Assembly: GCF_003149515.1 (NCBI RefSeq)
Contig: NZ_CP029145.1
Span: 2,666,001-2,730,000 of the forward strand
DNA: 64,000 nt
Reading direction: 5' to 3'
DNA from: Hymenobacter nivis
Lineage (GTDB): Bacteria; Bacteroidota; Bacteroidia; Cytophagales; Hymenobacteraceae
This document shows, piece by piece, positions 1-7,789 of the stretch. Below the pieces are notes generated by a model. The model searched no databases and had not been told where the DNA came from. It saw only the letters and a list, made by a program, of their open reading frames with translations. Positions within the stretch are counted from its first letter, which is position 1; each line of letters opens with the position of its first letter. The position numbers were made by a program, and so were the translations under genes.

Positions 1-166
1 TTTCCACAATGTCGAAGCCCGCGAAGGAGTCGGGTACGTCCACGTCGGCTAGCCAATCGAAGACGTTGAGGCGGGTGCAGCCACTACTGCACCCCCCTTT
101 AGAGCCGCAGCCGCCTACCTTACTGGTAGAGCAGCCGCCGCCGGAGGAACAAGTTGAACAAGCCAT
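1..166 (-). CDS. PSP1-domain (RicT/YaaT-like) protein, N-terminal part only
   Basis: The minus strand from the ATG at 166 reads MACSTCSSGGGCSTS, then a second Cys/Gly cluster (GCGSKGGCSSGC), then RLNVFDWLADVDVP. This cysteine-rich start followed by an N-x-FDWL segment is the pattern I know from Bacteroidota PSP1 C-terminal-domain proteins, the relatives of Bacillus RicT/YaaT. In Bacillus, RicT belongs to an iron-sulfur complex that affects RNA maturation; the role in Bacteroidota is less clear. Only about 55 codons lie in the window and the gene runs off the left edge, so the PSP1 domain itself is not visible. No Shine-Dalgarno sequence is seen. The assignment rests on the N-terminal pattern alone. 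Confidence 0.7.
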   Translation of the reverse strand, partial: MACSTCSSGGGCSTSKVGGCGSKGGCSSGCTRLNVFDWLADVDVPDSFAGFDIVE

Positions 167-313
167 AAGGCCGAGGGTATATATATCGTGAAGCGGCGCT
201 TTATCCGGGCCGCAGAAAGTTCGGAATCTAGCAAAGATAATCGTTTCGGCAAGCGTACGGGCAACCCGCAACGGCGCCTAGCTGCTAGGGCCCCAGCCCC
301 CCGGCAAGGCCAT

Positions 314-345
314 AAAAAAAGCCCGCGGCGGAGCCGCAGGCTTTT
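314..345. terminator. Bidirectional-looking intrinsic terminator
   Basis: A GC-rich hairpin (GCCCGCGGC / GCCGCAGGC, 3-base loop GGA) is preceded by a run of A and followed by TTTT, so it could terminate transcription on either strand. It lies just past the end of the alcohol dehydrogenase fragment on the minus strand. Confidence 0.65.
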
Positions 346-391
346 CAGGCAACCAATCTGAGGTGCCGGCGCCAGACAGGCGCTGGGGGCC

Positions 392-530
392 CTACGGCTT
401 CAGCACCACCTTCGCGCAGTTCTCCTTCTTGTTGCGGAAGATGTCGTAGCCGTGGGCAGCGTCGGCCAGCGGCAGGTGCTGGGTGATGATGCCATCGAAT
501 TGCACTTTGCTGTTGATGACATACCAGAGG
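392..530 (-). pseudogene. Duplicated C-terminal fragment of a zinc alcohol dehydrogenase
   Basis: The minus strand encodes about 42 residues ending in HGYDIFRNKKENCAKVVLKP and a TAG stop. This is nearly identical to the C-terminus of the broken zinc-dependent dehydrogenase at 3751-4926. The similarity also covers about ten bases beyond the stop and then ends abruptly near 530. No upstream part of the enzyme is present here. It is a partial duplicate, not a gene. The single-base differences from the other copy show the duplication is not brand new. Confidence 0.85.
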
Positions 531-1124
531 ATTGGGCCCCCACCCCGGCGCACGTTTGGGTAGCGGATTATTATAGTGGCTTACCCCAATGCACGGGCCT
601 GGCGCGTTGCAGCGGCATCTGTCGCCGCGGGCCTTCTGGCGCGACGTGCAGGACGTGCTGCGGCTAATTCCTTTTCGGTGGTGGTCCAAAATAAGATGGT
701 CCGGCGGCTTTTTCCGTCGTCGGGCCACTCCGACGACGTCTCGGAGCCACTGTTTTTCAGCAAGAATAGCCCGACGAAGCCCTTCGGGCAACTCACCGGA
801 CCACCCCTTTTTAGACCACACCGACTTTTCATCGGCGGCGGGGCTACTGCATTGCGCAGGGCCCCGGCGGCGCACGCAACAACCTTGTACCTCTTATCAT
901 TTGGCAGCGGTAGCCCGCCCATCCTTCACGGCAAAAAGTACCATCCTACCCCCGGCGAGCAGGCCAGCGCGCAGGCATGGTACCGACCAGAAAACTGGTT
1001 ACAAACCCGGCGGCAACAGTTGTTTCCGCGTAGGTATAGTAGTAACTGGCAAAAGGAACCGGTGCGGGACTACCCAGTGGCCGGCCGCTTTTCTAGCTTA
1101 ACTACTGTTCCTACACAAGACTTT
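531..1124. other. Stretch without an intact gene upstream of the GNAT/nitrilase gene
   Basis: Apart from the MITE at 676-823 I see no gene here. The open frames that cross it have no recognisable protein features. One of them runs in frame into the GNAT/nitrilase gene but carries a meaningless N-terminal extension. The promoter of that gene probably lies in the last 150 bases. Confidence 0.5.
676..823. mobile_element. MITE-like element with GGTGGTCC ends
   Basis: The left end (676-704) and the reverse complement of the right end (796-823) match over about 28 bases with a few differences. Both begin CGGTG, contain GGTCCAAA or GGTCTAAA, and end GGTGGTCCGG or ATGGTCCGG. The interior holds a further hairpin and no coding potential. 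The left end, including the preceding CCTTTTCGGT, matches the MITE inserted in hmuU at 29315-29454, so the two form a dispersed non-autonomous family. Confidence 0.65.
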
Positions 1125-2657
1125 ATGACCGAGCTTATTGAAATCCGACATCTTCAACTTACTGACTATGAGGCGGTGAAAACCGCCATGCTGCAAGCCT
1201 ACCCGCGCATGGCCACCTACTGGCGGCGCGAGCAGCTAGCCCGGCTGGTGACCATTTTTCCCGAAGGCCAGTTTGTGGTAACGGTCAACGAGGAAGTGGT
1301 GGCCGCCGCGCTGGCCCTCGTTATCGACCACGAGAAGCTGGCCGACCAGCACACGTTCCGGCAGGTTACCGGCGACTATACCTTCTCGACCCATGACCCG
1401 GCCGGAGATACGCTTTATGGCATCGAGGTGTTTGTGGTGCCGGCCATGCGCGGGCGGCGGCTGGCGCGCCGCCTCTACGATGCCCGCAAGGAGCTGTGCG
1501 AGCGCCTCAACCTGCGCGCCATTGCTTTCGGAGCGCGCATTGCAGGCTACCACGAGTACCAGCACGAGCTGTCGCCGAAGGAGTACGTGCGCCGGGTGAA
1601 GGACCGTGAAATCGTGGACCCAGCGCTCAACTTTCAGCTGGCCAACGACTTCCACGCGGTGCGGGTATTGCGCAACTACCTGCCCGGCGACGAGGCCAGC
1701 GGCGACTACGCCCTGCTGATGGAGTGGGACAACATGCTCTACGACACCCGCCCGGCCCCGCCCGTGGCCCAGAAAACCCAGGTGCGCCTGGGCTTGGTGC
1801 AGTGGCAAATGCGCCTCTACGACGGCCTCGAAGACCTGTTTCAGCAAGTAGAATATTTTGTGGATGCGCTGGCGGCCTACCGCGCCGACTTTGCGCTGTT
1901 TCCCGAGCTGTTTCACGGCCCGCTGATGGCGGAGACGAACGAGCTGGCTGAAATCGACGCGATTCGCAAGCTCAGCCAGTTTTCGGACGAGATACTGGCC
2001 CGCTTTACCAAGCTGGCGGTGAAATACCACATCAACATCATCACCGGCTCGATGCCCGTGGTAGCCGACGAGGGCCACCTGCTGAACGTGGGCTACCTGT
2101 GCCGCCGCAACGGCTCAGTGGAGCGCTACGAGAAAATCCACGTGACGCCCAACGAGGCCAAGTGCTGGGCCCTGCGCGGCGGCACCCGCCTCCAAACGTT
2201 CGATACCGACTGCGGCCCCATCGGGGTGCTCATCTGCTACGATTCGGAGTTTCCGGAGTTGGCCCGCCTGCTGGCCGACCAGGGCATGAACATCCTGTTT
2301 ATACCCTTTCTGACGGATACCCAGACGGCCTACTCACGGGTGCGGCACTGCGCCCAGGCCCGCGCCATCGAGAACGAGTGCTACGTGGCGATAGCCGGCT
2401 CGGTGGGCAACTTACCCAGGGTCAAGAACATGGACATCCAGTACGCCCAGAGTGCCGTGCTTACGCCCTGCGATTTCGCCTTTCCCACCACCGGCGTGAA
2501 AAGCGAGGCCACCCCCAACACCGAGATGATCCTCGTAACCGATGTGGACCTGTCTATCCTGGACCGCCTGCGCCACAGCGGCAGCGTACAGAACCTGCGC
2601 AACCGCCGCCACGATATGTACCGGCTCTCATCTAACGAGATGATGCCCAAGCACTAG
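1125..2657 (+). CDS. GNAT acetyltransferase fused to carbon-nitrogen hydrolase
   Basis: This 510-residue protein has two parts. Residues 1 to about 210 look like a GNAT N-acetyltransferase, with the segment VFVVPAMRGRRLARRLYDAR resembling the acetyl-CoA loop. From about 225 it is a nitrilase-superfamily carbon-nitrogen hydrolase. The catalytic triad is visible as Glu in FPELFHGP, Lys in RYEKIHVTP and Cys in VLICYDSEFPE. The nitrilase half probably hydrolyses an amide or nitrile, and the GNAT half could acylate a related amine. The real substrate is unknown. This fusion is a known Bacteroidota arrangement. The ATG at 1125 is chosen because the frame upstream is not protein-like. Confidence 0.85.
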   Translation: MTELIEIRHLQLTDYEAVKTAMLQAYPRMATYWRREQLARLVTIFPEGQFVVTVNEEVVAAALALVIDHEKLADQHTFRQVTGDYTFSTHDPAGDTLYGIEVFVVPAMRGRRLARRLYDARKELCERLNLRAIAFGARIAGYHEYQHELSPKEYVRRVKDREIVDPALNFQLANDFHAVRVLRNYLPGDEASGDYALLMEWDNMLYDTRPAPPVAQKTQVRLGLVQWQMRLYDGLEDLFQQVEYFVDALAAYRADFALFPELFHGPLMAETNELAEIDAIRKLSQFSDEILARFTKLAVKYHINIITGSMPVVADEGHLLNVGYLCRRNGSVERYEKIHVTPNEAKCWALRGGTRLQTFDTDCGPIGVLICYDSEFPELARLLADQGMNILFIPFLTDTQTAYSRVRHCAQARAIENECYVAIAGSVGNLPRVKNMDIQYAQSAVLTPCDFAFPTTGVKSEATPNTEMILVTDVDLSILDRLRHSGSVQNLRNRRHDMYRLSSNEMMPKH

Positions 2658-2747
2658 GGCCCTGCCGGGCCCCGGCCCGCGCTTTTTCAATTTCTTACTT
2701 TCTTTCCATAAGTACCCGTTGGTGAATAGCTTATGTTAAAACAGACA

Positions 2748-2846
2748 GTCATACTGAGCTTGTTGAAGCATATATGCTAAGTAACTAACTATGAATTTTG
2801 TAGTTAACTCCGAATAAGAGATGCTGTGACTGCGCTCAGCATAACG
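2748..2846. repeat. Degenerate GTCATGCTGAGC-type palindrome
   Basis: GTCATACTGAGCTTGTTG followed by AAGCAT lies near the left end, and AGATGCTGTGACTGCGCTCA with GCATAAC near the right end. They form imperfect inverted arms around an AT-rich centre. It is a decayed relative of the perfect element at 41854-41943 and fills most of the spacer before the SDR gene. Confidence 0.5.
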
Positions 2847-2892
2847 TTCTTTACATCAAACTAATTAATAACGGGTACTTACCCCCTCCACT

Positions 2893-3627
2893 ATGGCAGG
2901 AAAACTCACTGGCAAAGTTGCCCTCATCACGGGGGCCAGCGCCGGCATTGGCGAGGCCTGCGCCCGCGCGTTGGCCGCCGAAGGCGCCCAGCTCATCCTC
3001 ACCGCCCGCCGCACCGAACGGCTCGAAACCCTGGCCGATGAACTGGCGGCCCACGCCCCCCGGCCCATCGTCGTCGTTGGCGACGCCCGCGACGAGGAAA
3101 CGGCCCGCCAAGCCGTGCAAGCCGCCTTGGACGGCCCCGGCCGCCTCGACATCCTGCTCAATAACGCGGGCACCGGCAACTACAAAAACCTGGTGAACAC
3201 CAGTGCCGACGAATACGACGACCTGATGGACACCAACATGCGCTCGACGTTTCTATTTACGCGCCACGCTGCGCCGGTCCTCATCAAGCAAGGCTCGGGC
3301 ACCATCCTCATGCTTTCGTCGATGGCCGGCATATACGGCTTTGCGGGCGAGGCGGTGTATTGCGCCACCAAGTTTGCCCAGGTCGGCTTCGCCCAAGCCT
3401 TGGACAAGGAGCTGCGCCCCCACGGCATCAAGGTCGGGGTCATCTGCCCCGGCGGCGTCAAAACCGAATTCGCCCTCGGCCGCGGCCGCACCGAAGACAG
3501 CGTAGCCCAGTCGGGGATGCTGGAGCCCGAAGACGTAGCCGGGGCCGTGCTACTGGCCTGCACGCAGTCGCCGGGCTCGCGCATCATCGAAATTCAAATG
3601 CGCACCATGGCCGAAGGCCTGACCTAA
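2893..3627 (+). CDS. Short-chain dehydrogenase/reductase
   Basis: This 244-residue classical SDR is probably a cytosolic NAD(P)-dependent oxidoreductase. The Rossmann glycine motif TGASAGIG is at residues 14-21, the NNAG motif is near residue 91, the catalytic Ser lies in MLSSMAG, and the Tyr/Lys pair is in YCATK. The C-terminal PGGVKTEF follows the usual SDR pattern. Length is typical of the family. It is closest in style to the YdfG/serine dehydrogenase type, but the substrate cannot be told from sequence. It stands alone, with a strong hairpin after it and the broken alcohol dehydrogenase converging from the right. Confidence 0.9.
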   Translation: MAGKLTGKVALITGASAGIGEACARALAAEGAQLILTARRTERLETLADELAAHAPRPIVVVGDARDEETARQAVQAALDGPGRLDILLNNAGTGNYKNLVNTSADEYDDLMDTNMRSTFLFTRHAAPVLIKQGSGTILMLSSMAGIYGFAGEAVYCATKFAQVGFAQALDKELRPHGIKVGVICPGGVKTEFALGRGRTEDSVAQSGMLEPEDVAGAVLLACTQSPGSRIIEIQMRTMAEGLT

Positions 3628-3690
3628 GCCCTCCGCCGGACTATCTCCTTCCATAGCTTACCGAAGCCAGATCCGCTCTGGCTTCAAATT

Positions 3691-3726
3691 AAAAATGCCC
3701 TTCGCAAGCTTACGAAGGGTATTTTT
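3691..3726. terminator. Intrinsic terminator between convergent SDR and dehydrogenase remnant
   Basis: AAAAATGCCCTTCG and CGAAGGGTATTTTT form a symmetrical hairpin flanked by A and T runs, suited to terminate both converging units. A second hairpin, GAAGCCAGA/TCTGGCTTC, sits just upstream at 3663-3685. Confidence 0.8.
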
Positions 3727-3750
3727 GCTGGTAGGTAAGCGCTGGAGGCC

Positions 3751-4926
3751 CTACGGCTTCAGCACTACCTTCACGCAGTTCTCCTTCTTGTTGCGGAGGA
3801 TGTCGTAGCCGTGGGCAGCGTCGGCCAGCGGCAGGTGCTGGGTGATGATGTCGTCGAACTGCACCTTGCCGTCGATGACGTATTAGAGGAGCTTATCGAT
3901 GTGCTTCTGGGCCGGGGCCTGGCCGCCGCAGATAGTGATGCCCTTATCGAAAATTGGCGCACTGGGAAGTTATCGAACGGCGTAGCGTACGCGCCCACCA
4001 CCGACACGATGCCGCCGCGGCGCACGGCGCTCATGCAGGTTTCGGTGATTTTGGGTGAGCCTTTCTCCAGGTTCAGCACGGCCTTAGCGCAGTCGGCGAG
4101 GCTGCGGTCGGGCTCGAAGCCCACGGCGTCCACGCACACTTCGGCCCCGCGGCCGGTGGTCATGTCGCGGATTTGCTTTACCACGTCGTCGTGGTTTTCC
4201 CAGAGGATAGTTTCCACGTTGGCCGATTTCTTAGCCATGTCCAAACGATATTGCAGCGTGTCGACGATGACGGCGCGCGCCGCGCAGCCAGGCCGATTTA
4301 GCCGCCATGATGCCCACGGGCCCCGCCCCGGAAATAGCCACCGTTTCGCCGCCGCTCACGTTGCTCCAGTCGATGGCCGAGTAGCCGAGTAGCCGAGTAG
4401 CCGGTGGGAAAGATATCGGTCAGGAACAGGGCCTGGTCGTCGGTGAGCGAATCCAGAATAACCCGGGGCCCCAAGTCGGCGTAGGGTACGCGCACGTACT
4501 CGGCCTGGCCGCCGTTGTAGCCGCCGTACAGGTCGGTGTAGCCAAACAGGGCCCCGCTTTTTTCGGTCAATAGGCTACCCTCGGGACTGTAATAGTCGGG
4601 GTTAGAATTTTCATAATGGCCGGGCAAGTCGTGGTTGTAGAAAAAGCACGTGCCGCAGGCAATAGGGAACGGCACCACCACCCGGTCGCCTACCTTCAGC
4701 TTGTTGCCCACGTCTTTACCTACTTCCTCCACAATGCCCATGAACTCGTGGCCGAGCACCATGGGCCGCAGCTGGGGCAGGCTGCCGTTATAAATGTGCA
4801 AGTCGGACCCGCAAATGGCCGCGCTCGTGACGCGGATAGTGGCGTCGCGGCCATCCTCAAAATCCTGGGGTCTTCCACAGTGTCGACGCGCACGTCTTTC
4901 ATGCCGTGATACACTAATACCTTCAT
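3751..4926 (-). pseudogene. Zinc-dependent alcohol dehydrogenase, broken
   Basis: Reading from ATG 4926, the minus strand gives MKVLVYHGMKDVRVDTVEDP, then after a frame change HIYNGSLPQLRPMVLGHEFM, then VVVPFPIACGTCFFYNHDLP. It continues to a C-terminus ending KENCVKVVLKP. This is a medium-chain zinc dehydrogenase of the formaldehyde/alcohol dehydrogenase type. The GHEF motif and the start of the structural zinc cysteine loop are visible. The total span fits the family length of about 390 residues. It is disabled by at least three frame changes (near 4850, 4390-4300 and 3960) and by an in-frame TAA near 3891. A tandem GCCGAGTAG repeat sits at 4378-4404 near one lesion. Part of its 3' end is duplicated at 392-530. 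Confidence 0.88.
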
Positions 4927-5021
4927 GGAATTAGGGTTGATGTTGGGAAAAAGAACAGGAGTTTATCTTTTCCAACGGCCTGCCCCCACCAGGATTACTA
5001 CCGCTTAGCTTACCCGGGGCC

Positions 5022-5936
5022 CTACGGCAGCCGGTACACGGCCACGCCCTGGGCCGTGAAGAGGTAGGCGTACTGCTCGCCCACCAGCACCTGGCGCAGG
5101 GCCCCGGCGTCGGCCGCAGTGGGCAGGGCTACGGCGCGGCTGGTCAGGTTGTAGAGGTGAAAGAACCGCACTTGGCTACCATCGAGATAATACAATTCGT
5201 CGCCCCGGAAGCCCACCATATTCAGCCCCGGCAAAGGCAGTTTTTTCTTGTAATTACCCAGGTTGTCGAATACGTATACGCCGGTGGTTTTATCGACCAG
5301 GTACGTGTTATTCTGGTACTGGCGAATAAACCGGAAGTCGGGCCGCGTACGGCCAATGAGCAAGTCGAGGGGCGTATTTTGCACCAGGCGTAGCGTGCCA
5401 GGGTCGAACTCGCGCAATGTGAGCGTGCTTTCGTCGAGTAGCCAGATTTGATTGTCGGGGGCCAGCGTGGCCACACGCACCGTGCCGTCGAGGTAGTCGG
5501 CCAAGCGCAGCTCACTCAGCGGAGCCAGAAAGCGGTCGAGCAGCACCAGCTGCTGGCGGTCGTCGTAAAAAACGAGCGTGTTGGTGAGGTTGAAGGCTTC
5601 GAGCTGGCCCACGTGGCCGGGTTGAGCGGGCGCGTAGGTGTTAAGCGGCAAGCCTTCAGGCCCAAACTGGCGGATGTTGTTGTCGGCATCGGCCACGTAC
5701 AGGCCCCCGCGCCGGTCGAGCGAGGCCGCGCCGGGATTGGGCAGGCGCAGGGTGCGCACCAGGGCCCAGGCCCCGGTGGCGGGCACCTCAGCCGGCGCGG
5801 CCGCGGCCGCCGGGCGCGGGGCTTCCACGGGGGCCACAACGGCGGCGGGGGCCACCGAGGCGGCACTGGGCAGGGTGGCTTGGGCCTGGGCTCCCAGGGA
5901 CCCAGCGGCTAATAATAGCCCCCCCAGCGCGCGCAA
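5022..5936 (-). CDS. Exported beta-propeller-like protein of unknown function
   Basis: The product is about 304 residues. It opens with a signal-peptide-like stretch (LRALGGLLLAAGSLGAQAQ) and an Ala/Pro-rich linker. Repeated segments such as LYVADADNNIRQFGPEG, IWLLDESTLTLREFDPG and VYVFDNLGNYKKKLPLPG follow, recalling NHL or six-bladed propeller blades. I do not recognise a named family. There is no ATG near the expected start; TTG at 5936 is the best candidate and lies eight bases after the lpxH stop, which suggests translational coupling. It is the last gene of the LUD-lpxH operon, so an envelope location is plausible. Function is unknown. Confidence 0.7.
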   Translation of the reverse strand: MRALGGLLLAAGSLGAQAQATLPSAASVAPAAVVAPVEAPRPAAAAAPAEVPATGAWALVRTLRLPNPGAASLDRRGGLYVADADNNIRQFGPEGLPLNTYAPAQPGHVGQLEAFNLTNTLVFYDDRQQLVLLDRFLAPLSELRLADYLDGTVRVATLAPDNQIWLLDESTLTLREFDPGTLRLVQNTPLDLLIGRTRPDFRFIRQYQNNTYLVDKTTGVYVFDNLGNYKKKLPLPGLNMVGFRGDELYYLDGSQVRFFHLYNLTSRAVALPTAADAGALRQVLVGEQYAYLFTAQGVAVYRLP

Positions 5937-5946
5937 TGCGCAGTGG

Positions 5947-6735
5947 CTACTGTTGCTCAAAGTACCGCAAAACCAAGTCGTTACCATCGTAGTCGGCATA
6001 CGAGCAATAATTGACCCACTCGCCGAGGTTGACGTAGCGGCTGCCGGGGCCCACGGCCAGGTCGAGGGGCAGGTGGCGGTGGCCGAACACGTAGTAGTCG
6101 TGGTGCTGGCGGGCCTCCAGTTCGCGGCAGTACACGAGCAGCCACTCGTCCTCGCCGAAGTATTTGGCATCGACGGCCGTATTTTGAATGCGGCTGCGCT
6201 TGCTCCAGCCGCTGGCCAGACCGATGCCCAGGTTGGGGTGCAGCCGGGCAAAGAGCCACTGCGCCAGGTCGGAGGTAAACACCTTTTTCAGGGCCTTGTA
6301 GCTGCGATCTTTGGGCCCCAGGCCGTCGCCATGCCCAATATGAAACAGTTGGTTACCAATCTGCTGCGTCACGGCTTCACGCAAAATCGGAATCCCCAGC
6401 TCTTCGGTGAAGTAGCCGAACATCCACAAGTCGTGGTTGCCGGTGAAGATGTAAATCGGTAGGCCCGCGTCGGCCAACTCGGCCAGCTTGCCTTGCAGCC
6501 GGATAAAGCCGCGCGGGATGGCGTGGCGGTACTCAAACCAAAAATCGAACAGGTCGCCGACCAGGTAAATGGCCGCCGCGTCGCGGGCCGCCATGTCGAG
6601 CCAGCGCACAATGCGCTTCTCGCGCACCGCCGACGTGGCCGCGTCGGGCGTGCCGAGGTGAAAATCGGAAGCGAAGTACACCCGGCGGCCGGGCGGCAGG
6701 GCCAGCGGGGGCAAGGTGGCGGGCAGTGGGCTCAT
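5947..6735 (-). CDS. lpxH: UDP-2,3-diacylglucosamine diphosphatase (LpxH family)
   Basis: This 262-residue metallophosphoesterase is likely to cleave UDP-2,3-diacylglucosamine to lipid X in lipid A synthesis at the inner face of the cytoplasmic membrane. All five metal-binding motifs are visible: SDFHLG, VGDLFDFWFEYR, GNHD, HGDG and GHRH. The DFWFEY segment is characteristic of LpxH-type enzymes. Its ATG overlaps the stop of the LUD-domain gene by four bases (ATGA), and the propeller-like gene follows eight bases after its own stop. The three appear to form one operon. Confidence 0.9.
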   Translation of the reverse strand: MSPLPATLPPLALPPGRRVYFASDFHLGTPDAATSAVREKRIVRWLDMAARDAAAIYLVGDLFDFWFEYRHAIPRGFIRLQGKLAELADAGLPIYIFTGNHDLWMFGYFTEELGIPILREAVTQQIGNQLFHIGHGDGLGPKDRSYKALKKVFTSDLAQWLFARLHPNLGIGLASGWSKRSRIQNTAVDAKYFGEDEWLLVYCRELEARQHHDYYVFGHRHLPLDLAVGPGSRYVNLGEWVNYCSYADYDGNDLVLRYFEQQ

Positions 6736-7415
6736 GCAGCAGCGTCAGGGGCCCCGACGTCGGGCGCGTCGTCAAGGAGGAATAATACCAGCCGGCGCGG
6801 GCCATGGGCCCCCAGCACCAGGGTTTTTTCGATGTCGGCGGTGCGGCTGGGGCCCGTGGTGAGCGAGGTCATCGAGGGCAGGCTGGCGCCGTAGCGGGCT
6901 TGCAGCCCGCGCAGCGCATCGCCGATTTCGGCCACTACCTGGCCGGTGCGGGCTAGCACCAAGTGCTGGTCGGGGTACACGCTGAGGCGGCGGCCGCTGG
7001 CCGTGGCTGGGGCCACCAGCAAGCTGCCGGTGCGCGCCACCAAGGCCTCGCAGGTGGTGAGGCTGGCGTCGGCGTGGGGTAGAAATTCGGTTTCGTCGGC
7101 CACAAACGTTACGTGGCCGGTATAAAGCACGCGTTGCAGCGCCGCCTCCCACGCAAACAAGCGGCCGATTTGCTGCTCCTTCAGGTATGCGCTCAGCTGG
7201 GCGATAAAATGCGCTTCGGAAGCACAATAGAAAAACACGCCGCCCACGCGCACGAAACTTTCGGCAAACGCCACGGCGAGGTCGGCCGGCAGCGGCGGAT
7301 GCACGGGGGCCCCAAAATCGGGGCGCGGAGGCTGCGGCGCAGGCTGCGCCAGCCCCTGGCGGATACGGGCCAGCACGGCGGTGCGCGCTGCGGCGGCAGA
7401 AGATTCAGGAATCAT
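6732..7415 (-). CDS. LUD-domain protein (LutC/YkgG type)
   Basis: This 227-residue protein resembles the LUD (DUF162) family that includes LutC, a component of lactate utilisation. The family pattern shows in LTTCEALVARTGSLLV, in the following GRRLSVYPDQHLVLART and in SLTTGPSRTADIEKTLVLGA with a final HGPRRL segment. No lutA or lutB genes are adjacent, so a lactate role is only inferred from the family. The ATG at 7415 is preferred over upstream in-frame codons because a -7 element lies at 7437-7444. The stop overlaps the lpxH start by four bases. Confidence 0.85.
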   Translation of the reverse strand: MIPESSAAAARTAVLARIRQGLAQPAPQPPRPDFGAPVHPPLPADLAVAFAESFVRVGGVFFYCASEAHFIAQLSAYLKEQQIGRLFAWEAALQRVLYTGHVTFVADETEFLPHADASLTTCEALVARTGSLLVAPATASGRRLSVYPDQHLVLARTGQVVAEIGDALRGLQARYGASLPSMTSLTTGPSRTADIEKTLVLGAHGPRRLVLFLLDDAPDVGAPDAAA

Positions 7416-7436
7416 GCGGTAAAGGAAACAAGGTGA

Positions 7437-7444
7437 CGAAGATA
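7437..7444 (-). promoter_or_regulatory. Probable -7 promoter element of the LUD-lpxH operon
   Basis: The minus strand carries TATCTTCG, one base off the Bacteroidota -7 consensus TAnnTTTG, 21 bases before the ATG at 7415. No convincing -33 box was found. Confidence 0.5.
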
Positions 7445-7596
7445 CGGCCGGGGCCGGGCCAGCGCGCCGGGGCCCCGGCGCGGCGGTTTCGGGGGCTACG
7501 CCGCGCATATTTTACGCGGGGCGCGGCATTTATTTATCCTTACCTTCACGAGCGGTACAACACCAATTCCTTTCCACTTAGCTATTTGCCTATAAA

Positions 7597-7704
7597 ATGA
7601 CCATTTACTTTCTGCATTCGTTTTATCCAACGTACCAAGTACCGCCGATAGCGCTCACCCTGGCTCCAGGCTGGATTTGCCTCACGCACTCCTATAATGA
7701 CTGA
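7597..7704 (+). CDS. Possible 35-aa small protein between promoter-like and terminator sequences
   Basis: An ATG at 7597 opens 35 codons (MTIYFLHSFYPTYQVPPIAL and onward) ending at TGA 7702-7704. TACCTTCA upstream (about 7553) resembles a -7 element, and a perfect terminator follows at 7734. No family is recognised. The stretch may equally be a small RNA or simply spacer, so this is only a candidate. Confidence 0.2.
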   Translation: MTIYFLHSFYPTYQVPPIALTLAPGWICLTHSYND

Positions 7705-7733
7705 GTTGGGAACCCGCAGAGCTTGCGAGGCCC

Positions 7734-7771
7734 AAAAAAACCCGCCCTCGATGACCGAGGGCGGGTTTTTT
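7734..7771. terminator. Intrinsic terminator downstream of ftsH
   Basis: AAAAAAACCCGCCCTCG and CCGAGGGCGGGTTTTTT form a perfect hairpin with a four-base loop and T runs on both strands. It lies 19 bases past the ftsH stop. Confidence 0.9.
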
Positions 7772-7789
7772 GTTGAAATAAATGGCTGG

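Noticed and set aside
576..1124. Upstream extension of the GNAT/nitrilase gene
   Set aside because: The extension crosses a MITE and an intergenic scrap. The GNAT domain begins at MTELIEIRHLQ, so the ATG at 1125 is used.
5022..6251. Longer 409-codon version of the propeller-like gene
   Set aside because: The first 105 codons lie inside lpxH in another frame and look like shadow sequence; the signal peptide starts near 5936.
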